NCBI RefSeq assembly: GCF_018138145.1
Contig: NZ_CP073104.1
Location: forward strand, 2,976,001 to 3,040,000
Direction of reading: 5' to 3'
DNA length: 64,000 bases
DNA from: Pseudomonas sp. SCA2728.1_7
GTDB lineage: Bacteria > Pseudomonadota > Gammaproteobacteria > Pseudomonadales > Pseudomonadaceae
Shown here: piece after piece, positions 1 through 9,042 of the stretch
How positions within the stretch are numbered: position 1 is the stretch's first letter
Layout: every line of letters starts with the position of its first letter
Translations under genes and position numbers: made by a program
Notes under the pieces: generated by a model
Databases searched by the model: none
What the model saw: only the letters and a program-made list of their open reading frames with translations
Told to the model about the DNA's origin: nothing

Positions 1-82
1 CGAGCCTGCTCGCGATAGCGGTCTGATATTCAACATCGATGTCGACTGATCGAACGCTATCGCGAGCAGGCTCACTCCTACA
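1..82. repeat. REPIN (two inverted REPs), left end cut by window
   Basis: An inverted pair of REP sequences: the left arm reads CGAGCCTGCTCGCGATAGCG and the right arm its near reverse complement ending in CACTCCTAC. The roughly 35-base middle contains CAACATCGATGTCGACTGA, which recurs almost unchanged in the REPINs near 20073 and 29599, so these copies probably spread as whole units. Confidence 0.85.
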
Positions 83-102
83 TTTTGATTTGCGTAGGGC
101 AT

Positions 103-138
103 AAAAAACCGGGCGGCTTTGCGGCCGCCCGGTTTTGG
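103..138 (-). terminator. Terminator of the phoH-like gene
   Basis: A GC-rich perfect inverted repeat (ACCGGGCGGC paired with GCCGCCCGGT) sits just past the stop of the leftward phoH-like gene. Read on the minus strand it is followed by a run of T, as in a Rho-independent terminator. Confidence 0.8.
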
Positions 139-149
139 TTGTGATGCAG

Positions 150-1544
150 TTACAGGTGGGTTTCGGCGTATTCAGCCAGGATCGAACGAGGCACCCCTTG
201 CAGGGTGATGTGCACACCGTTGGGGAAATCCTTGAAGCGTTCGGTCAGGTAGGTCAGCCCGGAGCTGGTCGCGGACAGGTAAGGGGTGTCGATCTGTGCG
301 AGGTTGCCCAGGCACACCACTTTCGAACCGGCGCCGGCACGGGTGATGATGGTTTTCATCTGGTGCGGCGTCAGGTTCTGACATTCGTCGATCAGGATCA
401 GGCTCTGCTGGAAGCTGCGACCGCGAATGTAGTTGAGCGATTTGAACTGCAACGGCACTTTGCTGAGGATGTAATCGACGCTGCCATGGGTGTTTTCGTC
501 ATCCATGTGCAAGGCTTCGAGGTTGTCGGTGATGGCGCCCAGCCACGGCTCCATTTTTTCCGCTTCGGTGCCGGGCAGGAAGCCGATTTCCTGGTCCAGG
601 CCCTGCACGCTACGGGTCGCGATGATGCGCCGATAACGCTTGCTGACCATGGTCTGCTCGATCGCCGCGGCCAGTGCCAGAATGGTTTTACCGGAACCGG
701 CGGCACCCGACAGGTTGACCAGATGAATGTCCGGATCCAGCAGCGCGTACAACGCCAGGCTTTGATAGATGTCGCGCGGCTTGAGGCCCCAGGCCTCTTG
801 GTGCAGCAGCGGTTCCTGATGCAGGTCGAGGATCAGCAGTTTGGCCTCGTCAATCTCCTTGATCCAGCCGACAAAGCCCTGTTCATCAATGATGAACTCG
901 TTGATGTGCACGGCCGGCAGGTTATCGATCAGTTGCACTTGATGCCAGGTGCGGCCGTGATCCTGACGGGTGTCGACCTTGCTCACGCGGTCCCAGAAAG
1001 AGCCGGTCATGTTGTGGTAGCCGTTGGGCAACAGGGACACGTCATCGACCAGTTGGTCGGTGCTGTAATCCTCGGCATCGATGCCGCAGGCGCGCGCCTT
1101 GAGGCGCATGTTGATGTCTTTGGTGACCAGCACCACCGGTTTTTTCGGGTCGCGGGTGTGCAGGTCGATCAGCTGGTTGATGATTTTGTTGTCGTTCAGA
1201 TGCTCGGGCAGAATCAGGTTCGATTCCGCCTGCTTGCTCATCAGAATTGACAGCAAGCCCTTCGGCCCGCCCTTGCCACGCTGGATCGGCACACCCAGCT
1301 CGACATCTTCCGGGGACGCATCGCCCAGGGTCTTGTCGATCAGCCGGATGGCCTGACGGCATTCAGCGGCCACGCTGTGATGCCCGCTCTTGAGCTTGTC
1401 CAGCTCTTCAAGCACGGTCATCGGGATCGCGACGTGGTGTTCTTCGAAATTCAGCAGGGCGTTTGGATCGTGAATCAATACGTTGGTATCGAGTACATAA
1501 AGGATTGGCTGGTTGGAGGAAGGGCTACGTCCGTGATCATCCAT
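150..1544 (-). CDS. phoH: PhoH-family ATPase with N-terminal PIN domain
   Basis: This 464-residue protein has two parts. Residues about 14-150 look like a PIN RNase domain (YVLDTNVLIHDP near the N-terminus with the first catalytic Asp). The C-terminal half is a PhoH ATPase with Walker A GAAGSGKT and Walker B-like LILIDECQN. PIN-PhoH (PhoH2-type) proteins are described as RNA helicase/RNase proteins, so a cytoplasmic RNA-processing role is likely but not shown here. The start gives MDDHGRS; the gene is followed by a terminator and has no close co-directional partner. Family assignment is secure, exact function is not. Confidence 0.9.
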   Translation of the reverse strand: MDDHGRSPSSNQPILYVLDTNVLIHDPNALLNFEEHHVAIPMTVLEELDKLKSGHHSVAAECRQAIRLIDKTLGDASPEDVELGVPIQRGKGGPKGLLSILMSKQAESNLILPEHLNDNKIINQLIDLHTRDPKKPVVLVTKDINMRLKARACGIDAEDYSTDQLVDDVSLLPNGYHNMTGSFWDRVSKVDTRQDHGRTWHQVQLIDNLPAVHINEFIIDEQGFVGWIKEIDEAKLLILDLHQEPLLHQEAWGLKPRDIYQSLALYALLDPDIHLVNLSGAAGSGKTILALAAAIEQTMVSKRYRRIIATRSVQGLDQEIGFLPGTEAEKMEPWLGAITDNLEALHMDDENTHGSVDYILSKVPLQFKSLNYIRGRSFQQSLILIDECQNLTPHQMKTIITRAGAGSKVVCLGNLAQIDTPYLSATSSGLTYLTERFKDFPNGVHITLQGVPRSILAEYAETHL

Positions 1545-1881
1545 ACTCGGTCACCTTTGTCAGAGCCAGTAGACGCAATACCTGAGCGGTGCTGCGCCTC
1601 GAAGTGACTGCCGAAATCTCACCTGCGGAGATTCAAGTGACTGCAAACAAACGGGTCTTGGAAGACGCCACCTGTGTTGCAGGTTTCGGCGGTCTGTCTT
1701 CGTAATACTCCAAAACCGATGACATAAAAAAGTACTTTGACGGTTTTTTTAAGTTTATTTTGCAGAGTGACGAAAAGCCCTTGGCGGACTGCCAAGACCC
1801 CGCTAAAGTCGGAAGTCCGCCTGCACCGAATCCTGCAAAAAAATCGCCCCAAGCCCAATGTTTCCGGGCTTTCCCCGTTTC
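1545..1881. other. Intergenic region without recognised gene
   Basis: About 340 bases between two leftward genes. It has a small inverted repeat (ACCTG/CAGGT near 1670) and A- or T-rich stretches around 1725-1760 that could be the phoH promoter. I see no convincing ORF, tRNA or known RNA. Confidence 0.5.
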
Positions 1882-3021
1882 TCAGCGAAACGCGTCCTGA
1901 CAGTCTTCCCAACCGATGCCGCTCTGCGCGGTTTGCGTGATCAGCCACGGCAACGAGGTCTTCACCGCGTCCTGTTTCATGTTGAAATTGATCACCCCGT
2001 GGCGCCACAACAGCATCAGCGTCAGTACCCGTTGCGCGCTAGCTGCGCCCTTGAGCTTGCCGGCGCCGTCCTGGGCATCGATGTCCCACAGCGCCACTTG
2101 CAGGCCCTGAGTGTTAAAGAAACCTTGTGCATCGCTGCGGCGCTGACCTTCTGGCGGGCGGAACATCGGCACATAGTTTTCCGGCAATTTGTTCTTCACC
2201 AGATCAGCACTGCGCCGCACCGAATCCTGCCAGTCCTGCCAATGGCTGTGGGAGCGGAACTCCCAACCTTGAACGCCGACGCACTGTTTCGAGAAGCCCG
2301 CCTGCAGGCTGCTCACCGAGCGATCAGCCAGCCGCGCCTGAATATCCTTGCCCAACACAAAGAACGTGCCGCTCAGGTTTGCTTTGCGCAGGTATTCGGC
2401 GAGCCAACCGGTGTTATCCGGTTGCACGTTGGCGGCGCTGTCGAAGGTCAGCAGAAACAACCGGTCGTGCATCTCGTCGCCATTACGCTCGTAGTCGCCG
2501 AAACGATCGAATTCATTGCTGGTCTGCGGTGACAACGCAGCCTTGCGCATCAACTCATCCAGATACTGCAAATGGAAGATCCGGCTCGGTTCGGCCCACT
2601 TGGTGTAATAGCTGTCGTCACTGACCACGAACTTGGCGGCTTGCTCACGCAGGGTCGGCAGGTCTTCGACGAGGAAACAGAACGAGGCGTCCTGATCGCA
2701 GCTTTGCTGGGCGTAGTTGTAGTTCGCCAACAGGCGCTGCCAAAGACGTTGCCGCAGGCTGTTGACTGCGTCGATGTTGATCGTGCGCAGTCCCAGGCGC
2801 TGAGCCAGCGCGGCTTCGTCCATTGATTCGGTGCCGAGCAGGCCACGGGCGAACATGAGGATTTCCGCCCGTGAGGCGACGTCAAACAGCGTCGGATTGC
2901 TCAGTTGCTCTGGCCAGGTGCCGCGATCCAGCGTCGCCACATCACCCGGCGCCGCGACGGCACCGAAGCTCAACAGCCACGCGGTGAATAAAAGAACAAT
3001 GCGCAAAAGGGATGTCTCCAT
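1882..3021 (-). CDS. Polysaccharide deacetylase-like secreted protein
   Basis: A 379-residue protein with an N-terminal signal peptide (hydrophobic residues about 7-22, ending near AAPG). The C-terminal half has NodB-like features: LLTFDSAAN in the first motif position, a strand with GTFFVLGKD, SHSHWQDW, and FRPPEGQRR, which resembles the RPPxG motif of carbohydrate esterase family 4. The first motif is usually TFDDGP; here it is TFDSAAN, so a metal-binding Asp may be lacking and activity is uncertain. It is expected in the periplasm. It lies about 0.3 kb from yaaA and is not obviously part of the alginate operon. Confidence 0.7.
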   Translation of the reverse strand: METSLLRIVLLFTAWLLSFGAVAAPGDVATLDRGTWPEQLSNPTLFDVASRAEILMFARGLLGTESMDEAALAQRLGLRTINIDAVNSLRQRLWQRLLANYNYAQQSCDQDASFCFLVEDLPTLREQAAKFVVSDDSYYTKWAEPSRIFHLQYLDELMRKAALSPQTSNEFDRFGDYERNGDEMHDRLFLLTFDSAANVQPDNTGWLAEYLRKANLSGTFFVLGKDIQARLADRSVSSLQAGFSKQCVGVQGWEFRSHSHWQDWQDSVRRSADLVKNKLPENYVPMFRPPEGQRRSDAQGFFNTQGLQVALWDIDAQDGAGKLKGAASAQRVLTLMLLWRHGVINFNMKQDAVKTSLPWLITQTAQSGIGWEDCQDAFR

Positions 3022-3070
3022 AACAAAACCCGCGCGGCACTATAGCTGATGTGCAAGGCTGAAGGACGCT

Positions 3071-3217
3071 GCCCTCACCCCAGCCCTCTCCCGGAGGGAG
3101 AGGGAGCCGATCTTCATGTTTTCAAACCTGAGTTCGACTGGATATCTCAGGTCGATGTATTACTTGAGAACAACACGGTCGGTCCCCTCTCCCTCTGGGA
3201 GAGGGTTAGGGTGAGGG
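3071..3217. repeat. CCCTCTCCC-type palindromic element, copy 1
   Basis: A roughly 147-base element bounded by inverted ends. The left side has CCCTCACCCCAGCCCTCTCC followed by GGAGGGAGAGGG; the right side has CCCTCTCCC, GGGAGAGGG and TTAGGGTGAGGG. The middle contains TTCGACTGGATATCTCAGGTCGATGT, split here as TTCGACTGGATATC and TCAGGTCGATGT, related to spacers in the other copies. It separates the start of the deacetylase gene from yaaA. Confidence 0.8.
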
Positions 3218-3334
3218 AAAAAAATCCACCAACCGTCGCAAATGCCCCTGCTAACCCCGACCTATAACCCCCATAGCTGGAGTCAACCGCGCCAACCCCC
3301 TAGAATCGCCCCCACGATTAAAGGAGACGACTTC

Positions 3335-4114
3335 ATGCTGATGGTGATTTCCCCCGCCAAGACCCTCGATTACGAAACACCGCCGGCGACCCAGCGCTTC
3401 ACTCAGCCGCAATACCTCGACCACTCCCAGGAACTGATCCAGCAACTGCGCGAGCTGACCCCGGCGCAGATCAGCGAACTGATGCACGTGTCCGACAAGA
3501 TCGGCGGGCTCAACGCCGCGCGCTTCGGCAGCTGGACACCCGCGTTCACCCCGGACAACGCCAAGCAGGCGCTGCTCGCATTCAAAGGCGACGTCTACAC
3601 CGGTCTCGACGCACAGTCCTTCAGCGAAGCCAACTTCGACTACGCGCAAAAACACCTGCGCATGCTCTCCGGCCTGTATGGCTTGCTGCGCCCACTCGAC
3701 CTGATGCAACCGTATCGTCTGGAAATGGGCACCAAACTGGCCAACGCCCGGGGCAAGGACTTGTATGCCTTCTGGGGCACGCGCATCAGCGAGTGGCTGA
3801 ACGAAGCGTTGGCCGATCAGGGCGACGACGTTCTGCTCAACCTGGCCTCCAACGAATACTTCTCGGCGGTCAAACGCACGGCATTGAAGGCACGGATCAT
3901 CAACACCGAGTTCAAGGATCAGAAGAACGGCCAATACAAGATCATCAGCTTCTACGCGAAGAAGGCTCGCGGCCTGATGAGCCGTTTCGTGATCCAGGAA
4001 AAAATCAACGATCCGGCCCTGCTCAAACAATTCGATGTGCAGGGGTATCGCTACAGCGCCGAGCAGTCGAAACCCGACAATCTGGTATTTCTGCGCGATC
4101 ACGCCCCCGAATAA
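3335..4114 (+). CDS. yaaA: Peroxide stress protein YaaA (UPF0246)
   Basis: A 259-residue protein that begins [17 protein letters not shown], the signature N-terminus of the YaaA/DUF328 family. In E. coli YaaA limits free iron during peroxide stress and binds DNA. Family motifs seen include [26 protein letters not shown] and [12 protein letters not shown] chose the ATG preceded by AAGGAGA; the open frame extends further upstream into a repeat and is not used. A stem-loop follows the stop. Confidence 0.93.
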   Translation: MLMVISPAKTLDYETPPATQRFTQPQYLDHSQELIQQLRELTPAQISELMHVSDKIGGLNAARFGSWTPAFTPDNAKQALLAFKGDVYTGLDAQSFSEANFDYAQKHLRMLSGLYGLLRPLDLMQPYRLEMGTKLANARGKDLYAFWGTRISEWLNEALADQGDDVLLNLASNEYFSAVKRTALKARIINTEFKDQKNGQYKIISFYAKKARGLMSRFVIQEKINDPALLKQFDVQGYRYSAEQSKPDNLVFLRDHAPE

Positions 4115-4125
4115 AGCATGCCCAA

Positions 4126-4155
4126 TGCACGACTCTTTCTATATAGAGTCGTGCA
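4126..4155 (+). terminator. Stem-loop downstream of yaaA
   Basis: Perfect 10-base inverted repeat TGCACGACTC / GAGTCGTGCA with a 10-base loop, 11 bases after the yaaA stop. It lacks an immediate T-run, so termination is likely but not certain. Confidence 0.55.
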
Positions 4156-4924
4156 GCTCGCACGATGTCAAAAAACCCCCGCTGTTTTTCGCCATTTTTA
4201 TGGCGCCAGAAAATCCTCCCTGTCTTTTCTAAGATTAGTTTCACTCGACACTGATCATTTTTTTCAGTAGTGGCACCTAAATTTTTTCAGCGTAGTGGCA
4301 CAAAACTATCTAACGTGATTTTTCGCCTGTTATTAAAGGTCGAAAACGAAAGTGCTATCAAATTGAGACTAGTGCCATCTCTGACAATATTTCAAGAAAT
4401 TTCAGATTTCGCGATGAGCGGACAGGAACTTCGTCCGAATGCATAGCTCATACCACCGGTAACGATTCTCGCCGAGTTTGTACGAGATAACTTACGCAGA
4501 GCAGATAGCCATGTAACCAAGTTGTCACAGCAACTTGCCTAGATGACTAACTAGTCTCAAAACAGACGATGGACAGGAGATACGCACCATTTATATCCCC
4601 TACAAAGGCCATGGCCGCGCCCTTATAAACGTGCTCGCCTGAGCACCCAACCGCTTGATTCACAGGACTTTCATCCTGACATCGAGCGCGCAAGACGATT
4701 GCACAAGAGTCTTCCACAAGGAAGATCGGCTGCATAACAGGGCAAGTCATAACAACAAGGCCTGGTTGCGCACATCTTGAGTGCACTTATTTAGACACTC
4801 GAAACTTAGTATGCCTGCACACGGCATTGTGGCGCCTGTAAGCCGCACTTTCGAGTGCACTAATGAACGCTGAACACCATTAACTCCGCCCTTCTAAGGC
4901 CTGATATATACAGAGGTAATTGCG
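4156..4924 (+). promoter_or_regulatory. algD upstream regulatory region and long leader
   Basis: About 770 bases with no credible gene and lower GC than its surroundings, as upstream of algD in other pseudomonads where many regulators bind. Visible structure: a direct repeat containing TAGTGGCAC at about 4268 and 4293; a perfect 9-base inverted repeat CACTCGAAA (4796) / TTTCGAGTG (4849); and two copies of GAGTGCACTNAT (about 4780 and 4854). I did not find a clear AlgR box (CCGTTCGTC). Confidence 0.6.
4426..4452 (+). promoter_or_regulatory. Probable AlgU (sigma-22) promoter of algD
   Basis: GAACTT at 4426-4431, a 16-base spacer, then TCATA at 4448. This fits the sigma-22/sigma-E consensus (GAACTT, 16-17 bases, TCnnA) known for algD of P. 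aeruginosa. Transcription would begin near 4459 and leave a leader of about 465 bases. Confidence 0.65.
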
Positions 4925-6241
4925 ATGCGCATCAGCATATTTGGTTTGGGTTACGTTGGCGCAGTATGTGCCGGTTGCCTGTCTGCACGGGGCCATGACG
5001 TGGTTGGCGTCGATGTTGCCAAAGACAAGATCGACATGATCAACGCCGGCAAGTCGCCGATTGTTGAACCGGGCCTGGGTGAACTTCTGCAACAGGGTAT
5101 CCAGACCGGTCGTCTGCGTGGCACGACCAACTTCGCCGAAGCGATTCGTGACACTGACCTGTCGATGATCTGCGTTGGCACGCCGAGCAAGAAGAACGGC
5201 GACCTCGAACTGAACTACATCGAAGCGGTATGCCGCGAGATCGGTTTTGTTCTGCGTGAAAAAACCACCCGCCACACCATCGTCGTGCGCAGCACCGTGC
5301 TGCCGGGCACCGTGGCCAACGTGGTGATCCCGATTCTCGAAGACTGCTCGGGCAAGAAGGCCGGTGTCGACTTCGGCGTTGCGGTCAACCCTGAGTTCCT
5401 GCGTGAATCCACCGCCATCGCCGACTACGACCTGCCACCGATGACCGTTATCGGCGAGTTCGACAAGGCCTCGGGCGACGTTCTGCAATCGCTGTACGAA
5501 GAACTCGACGCGCCGATCATCCGCAAGGACATCGCCGTTGCCGAGATGATCAAGTACACCTGCAACGTCTGGCACGCGACCAAAGTGACCTTCGCCAACG
5601 AGATCGGCAACATCGCCAAAGCGGTCGGCGTCGATGGCCGTGAAGTGATGGAAGTGGTCTGCCAGGACAAGACCCTCAACCTGTCCCAGTACTACATGCG
5701 CCCAGGTTTCGCCTTCGGCGGTTCGTGCCTGCCGAAAGACGTGCGCGCCCTGACCTACCGCGCCGGTTCGCTGGACGTCGAAGCACCGCTGCTCAACTCG
5801 CTGATGCGCAGCAACGAATCGCAAGTGCAGAACGCCTTCGACATCGTTGAAAGCCACGACAAACGCAAAGTCGCCCTGCTCGGTCTGAGCTTCAAGGCCG
5901 GCACCGACGACCTGCGCGAAAGCCCGCTGGTGGAACTGGCCGAGATGCTGATCGGCAAGGGTTACGACCTGAGCATCTACGACAGTAACGTCGAGTACGC
6001 CCGTGTTCACGGCGCGAACAAGGACTACATCGAGTCGAAGATCCCCCACGTTTCGTCCCTGCTCAACGCGGACTTCGATTCGGTGATCGACAACTCCGAC
6101 GTAATCATCCTCGGCAACCGCGACGAGAAATTCCGCCCGTTGGCCCAGCAAGCGCCGCACGGCAAGCAGGTCATCGACCTGGTCGGCTTCATGGCCAAAG
6201 CCACCGACGCTGGCACCCGTACCGAAGGTATCTGCTGGTAA
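4925..6241 (+). CDS. algD: GDP-mannose 6-dehydrogenase AlgD
   Basis: A 438-residue cytoplasmic enzyme that oxidises GDP-mannose to GDP-mannuronate with NAD+, the committed step to alginate. The N-terminal Rossmann motif GLGYVGAVCAG follows the start MRISIFG, and the catalytic cysteine lies in FGGSCLPKD at residue 268, the position known for P. aeruginosa AlgD. Length matches the family. It is the first gene of the twelve-gene operon and follows the sigma-22-like promoter and a long leader. Confidence 0.97.
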   Translation: MRISIFGLGYVGAVCAGCLSARGHDVVGVDVAKDKIDMINAGKSPIVEPGLGELLQQGIQTGRLRGTTNFAEAIRDTDLSMICVGTPSKKNGDLELNYIEAVCREIGFVLREKTTRHTIVVRSTVLPGTVANVVIPILEDCSGKKAGVDFGVAVNPEFLRESTAIADYDLPPMTVIGEFDKASGDVLQSLYEELDAPIIRKDIAVAEMIKYTCNVWHATKVTFANEIGNIAKAVGVDGREVMEVVCQDKTLNLSQYYMRPGFAFGGSCLPKDVRALTYRAGSLDVEAPLLNSLMRSNESQVQNAFDIVESHDKRKVALLGLSFKAGTDDLRESPLVELAEMLIGKGYDLSIYDSNVEYARVHGANKDYIESKIPHVSSLLNADFDSVIDNSDVIILGNRDEKFRPLAQQAPHGKQVIDLVGFMAKATDAGTRTEGICW

Positions 6242-6257
6242 CTCAGCGCCAAGCGAC

Positions 6258-6304
6258 AAGCTTCGAGCTGCAAGTCAAAGCGATTTGCTTGCAGCTTGAG
6301 GCTT
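6258..6304. repeat. Inverted repeat between algD and alg8
   Basis: A 17-base stem (15 matches) whose core is the perfect pair AGCTGCAAG / CTTGCAGCT with a 13-base loop. It fills most of the 99-base algD-alg8 gap and could stabilise the algD transcript or lower downstream expression. Confidence 0.7.
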
Positions 6305-6340
6305 GCAACTTGAAGCCTCTCTTACCTTCGGATGACGTTG

Positions 6341-7822
6341 ATGAGCAAGCTCAAACATTTTTTTCTGCAATCAGCCGGCTGGCTTTTTTATCTCAGTCTG
6401 CTGATGGGCCTGGCCTTGATGCTGCCCACGTCCACATTCGACTCCGAGTCGAAGGACTTCATTTTCCTGATTGGCGCCGTGGGTATCTGGCGCTACTCGA
6501 TGGGTGCAACGCACTTTGTGCGCGGCATGATTTTTCTCTACATCGTCTACCCGCACCTGCGCCGCAAAGTGCGCAAGCTGGGTAAAGCGGCGGACCCGTC
6601 GCATGTGTTCCTGATGGTCACCAGTTTCCGTATCGACGCGCTCACCACCGCGCAGGTCTACAGCTCGGTGATCCGTGAAGCCATCGACTGCGAACTGCCG
6701 ACCACCGTGGTCTGCTCGATCGTCGAAATGTCCGATGAGCTGCTGGTCAAGGCCCTGTGGGCGCGGATGAATCCGCCAGAACGCGTGAAGCTCGACTTCG
6801 TGCGCATTCCCGGCACCGGCAAACGTGATGGCCTGGCCTATGGTTTCCGCGCGATCTCCCGTCACCTGCCGGACGACCGCGCCGTGGTAGCCGTGATCGA
6901 CGGCGACACCGTGCTCGGCGAAGGCACCGTGCGCAAGACCGTGCCGTGGTTCCAGCTGTTCGGCAACGTCGGCGGCCTGACCACCAACGAGTTCTGCGAA
7001 GTGCGCGGCGGCTACATCATGAGCGAATGGCACAAGCTGCGTTTCGCCCAGCGCCACATCAACATGTGCTCGATGGCCCTGTCCAAACGCGTGCTGACCA
7101 TGACCGGTCGGATGTCGGTGTTCCGCGCCACCGTGGTGACCAACCCGGAATTCATCGCCGATGTGGAAAGCGACTCGCTGCAACACTGGCGTCTGGGCCG
7201 CTTCAAGTTCTTGACCGGCGACGACAAGTCGAGCTGGTTCAGCCTGATGCGCCTCGGTTATGACACCTTCTACGTGCCTGACGCGGCGATCAACACCGTT
7301 GAACACCCGCCGGAAAAAAGCTTCATCAAGGCCAGCCGCAAACTGATGTTCCGCTGGTACGGCAACAACCTGCGCCAGAACTCGCGAGCACTGGGCCTGG
7401 GTGTGAAACGCCTCGGCGCCTTCACCTCGGTGGTGCTGTTCGATCAGCGCGTGTCGATGTGGACATCCTTGCTCGGCCTGACCGTGGCGATGATCGCCAG
7501 CTTCAAATACGGCACCGCGTTCATCCTCGTGTACCTGCTGTGGATCGGCATCACCCGCCTGATTCTGACCCTGCTGTTGTCGTGTTCCGGTCACCGCATC
7601 GGCCCGGCTTACCCGGCGATTCTTTATTACAACCAGATCGTCGGCGCGCTGGTGAAGATCTACGTGTTCTTCCGCCTCGACCAACAATCCTGGACGCGCC
7701 AACCCACATCCCTGACCCGTGATCTCGCCAGCTTTCAACGTTGGTTCAACACCTGGTCGTCTCGGACCATGACCTTCTCCGCCGGCAGCATTTTCGTCGC
7801 CGTGCTGCTGATGATGGTCTGA
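6341..7822 (+). CDS. alg8: Alginate polymerase glycosyltransferase Alg8
   Basis: Inner-membrane GT2-family enzyme that polymerises mannuronate from GDP-mannuronate. It has N-terminal membrane segments ([17 protein letters not shown] and a second near residues 40-70), a cytoplasmic catalytic domain with VIDGDT around residue 187 and DVESDS further on, and C-terminal transmembrane segments. From the ATG at 6341 it is 493 residues, close to P. aeruginosa Alg8; GGA at 6330 is well spaced for this start, whereas the ATG at 6332 has no ribosome site. It works with Alg44. Confidence 0.95.
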   Translation: MSKLKHFFLQSAGWLFYLSLLMGLALMLPTSTFDSESKDFIFLIGAVGIWRYSMGATHFVRGMIFLYIVYPHLRRKVRKLGKAADPSHVFLMVTSFRIDALTTAQVYSSVIREAIDCELPTTVVCSIVEMSDELLVKALWARMNPPERVKLDFVRIPGTGKRDGLAYGFRAISRHLPDDRAVVAVIDGDTVLGEGTVRKTVPWFQLFGNVGGLTTNEFCEVRGGYIMSEWHKLRFAQRHINMCSMALSKRVLTMTGRMSVFRATVVTNPEFIADVESDSLQHWRLGRFKFLTGDDKSSWFSLMRLGYDTFYVPDAAINTVEHPPEKSFIKASRKLMFRWYGNNLRQNSRALGLGVKRLGAFTSVVLFDQRVSMWTSLLGLTVAMIASFKYGTAFILVYLLWIGITRLILTLLLSCSGHRIGPAYPAILYYNQIVGALVKIYVFFRLDQQSWTRQPTSLTRDLASFQRWFNTWSSRTMTFSAGSIFVAVLLMMV

Positions 7823-7857
7823 CCCGCCCCTATTGAATTAACAAGGAAATCGCCCCT

Positions 7858-9027
7858 ATGAATACCGCCGTCAACGCCAACGTAGTGCATGAATCCGAAG
7901 CCCAGCGCCAACACGCCCGTGTGAAAATCCCGGCCAAACTGCGCTTCTTCGGTCCCGACCGGACCCCGGTAGAAGCGCGGGTGCTTGACCTGTCCGCCGG
8001 TGGTCTGGCGTTCAACGCCGGGCAGATGCCGCTGACCATCGGCGAGGTGTACAAGGCGCGTCTGCAATTCGTCATCGACAACCTCGGCCTGGCGATGGAC
8101 GTTGAACTGCAAGTGCGTTCCTACGACCGCCAGACCGGCCGCGTCGGCTGCCAGTTCCAGAACCTCGAGCAGCAGGACATTTCCACCCTGCGCCACTTGA
8201 TCACTTCGCACCTGGCCGGCGACATCGTCAGCATCGGCGAAGTGCTGGCGACCCTGCAGCGCGACAACTTCACCAAAGCGCGCAAGGTCAAGGACGGCGG
8301 CTCCGGCATGACCCCGTTCGGTCGCTTGAAGGCCGTGACCTTCAGCGCCGGCATCTTCGCGGTCGGCCTGGTCGCGGCGGGGTTCATTTTCAAATCGGTG
8401 TACGGCATGTACTTCGTCAGCCACGCGCAGGCCGGTCTGGTCAGCGTGCCGGGGATGAACATCACCATGCCGCGCGACGGCACCGTGCAGAGCCTGGTCA
8501 AGTCCGACGGCGTTGCGGCCAAAGGCGCGCCACTGGCGACCTTCAGCACCAGCATGCTCGACGTGCTCAAGGGTCATCTGGAAGAAGATCAATTGTCGCC
8601 GGCCAAGGTTGAAGAACTGTTCGGCAAGCAAATGACCGGCACCCTGACCTCGCCATGCGATTGCACCGTGGCCCAGCAACTGGTGGCGGACGGTCAGTAC
8701 GCGAGCAAGGGTGACGTGATCTTCCAACTGGTACCGCGCAACACCCAGGCCACCGTTGATGCGCGCTTCTCCTATCGCCAGTTCGGCGACGTGCGTCCGG
8801 GCACCCCGGTGAGCTTCCAGATTGCCGGCGAAGACAAGACCCGCACTGGCAAGATCGTCAGCAGCACCAGCCTGAAGAGCGCCGACCTGTCCTCCGACAT
8901 CCGCGTGCAGATCCAGCCTGACGAGCCGCTCGACAGCAGCCTCGCCGGCCGCCCGGTGGAAGTGAACAGCGACCGTGGCCCGAACCTGAACTGGCTGATC
9001 GACAAAGCCATGGCTGCCGGTCTTTAA
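7858..9027 (+). CDS. alg44: Alginate co-polymerase Alg44 (PilZ c-di-GMP receptor)
   Basis: 389 residues, the family length. The N-terminal cytoplasmic PilZ domain keeps the c-di-GMP ligands: R17 and R21 in RQHAR and D44/S46 in DLSAGG. One membrane segment follows (about residues 158-180) and then a periplasmic HlyD/membrane-fusion-like region. Binding of c-di-GMP activates Alg8. The start has AAGGAAA upstream. The intact PilZ residues argue that post-translational control of polymerisation is preserved. Confidence 0.96.
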   Translation: MNTAVNANVVHESEAQRQHARVKIPAKLRFFGPDRTPVEARVLDLSAGGLAFNAGQMPLTIGEVYKARLQFVIDNLGLAMDVELQVRSYDRQTGRVGCQFQNLEQQDISTLRHLITSHLAGDIVSIGEVLATLQRDNFTKARKVKDGGSGMTPFGRLKAVTFSAGIFAVGLVAAGFIFKSVYGMYFVSHAQAGLVSVPGMNITMPRDGTVQSLVKSDGVAAKGAPLATFSTSMLDVLKGHLEEDQLSPAKVEELFGKQMTGTLTSPCDCTVAQQLVADGQYASKGDVIFQLVPRNTQATVDARFSYRQFGDVRPGTPVSFQIAGEDKTRTGKIVSSTSLKSADLSSDIRVQIQPDEPLDSSLAGRPVEVNSDRGPNLNWLIDKAMAAGL

Positions 9028-9042
9028 GTCGAGGACATGCCT

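Noticed and set aside
3049..3267. Short ORF with PHPSPLPEGEG-like sequence
   Set aside because: It is a translation of palindromic copy 1 with no support as a gene.
4547..4786. 79-residue minus-strand ORF in the algD leader
   Set aside because: No ribosome site, no recognisable domain, and it lies within the untranslated leader of algD on the opposite strand.
6332..6340. ATG at 6332 as alg8 start
   Set aside because: No ribosome-binding sequence upstream; the ATG at 6341 is well spaced from GGA and gives the family length.
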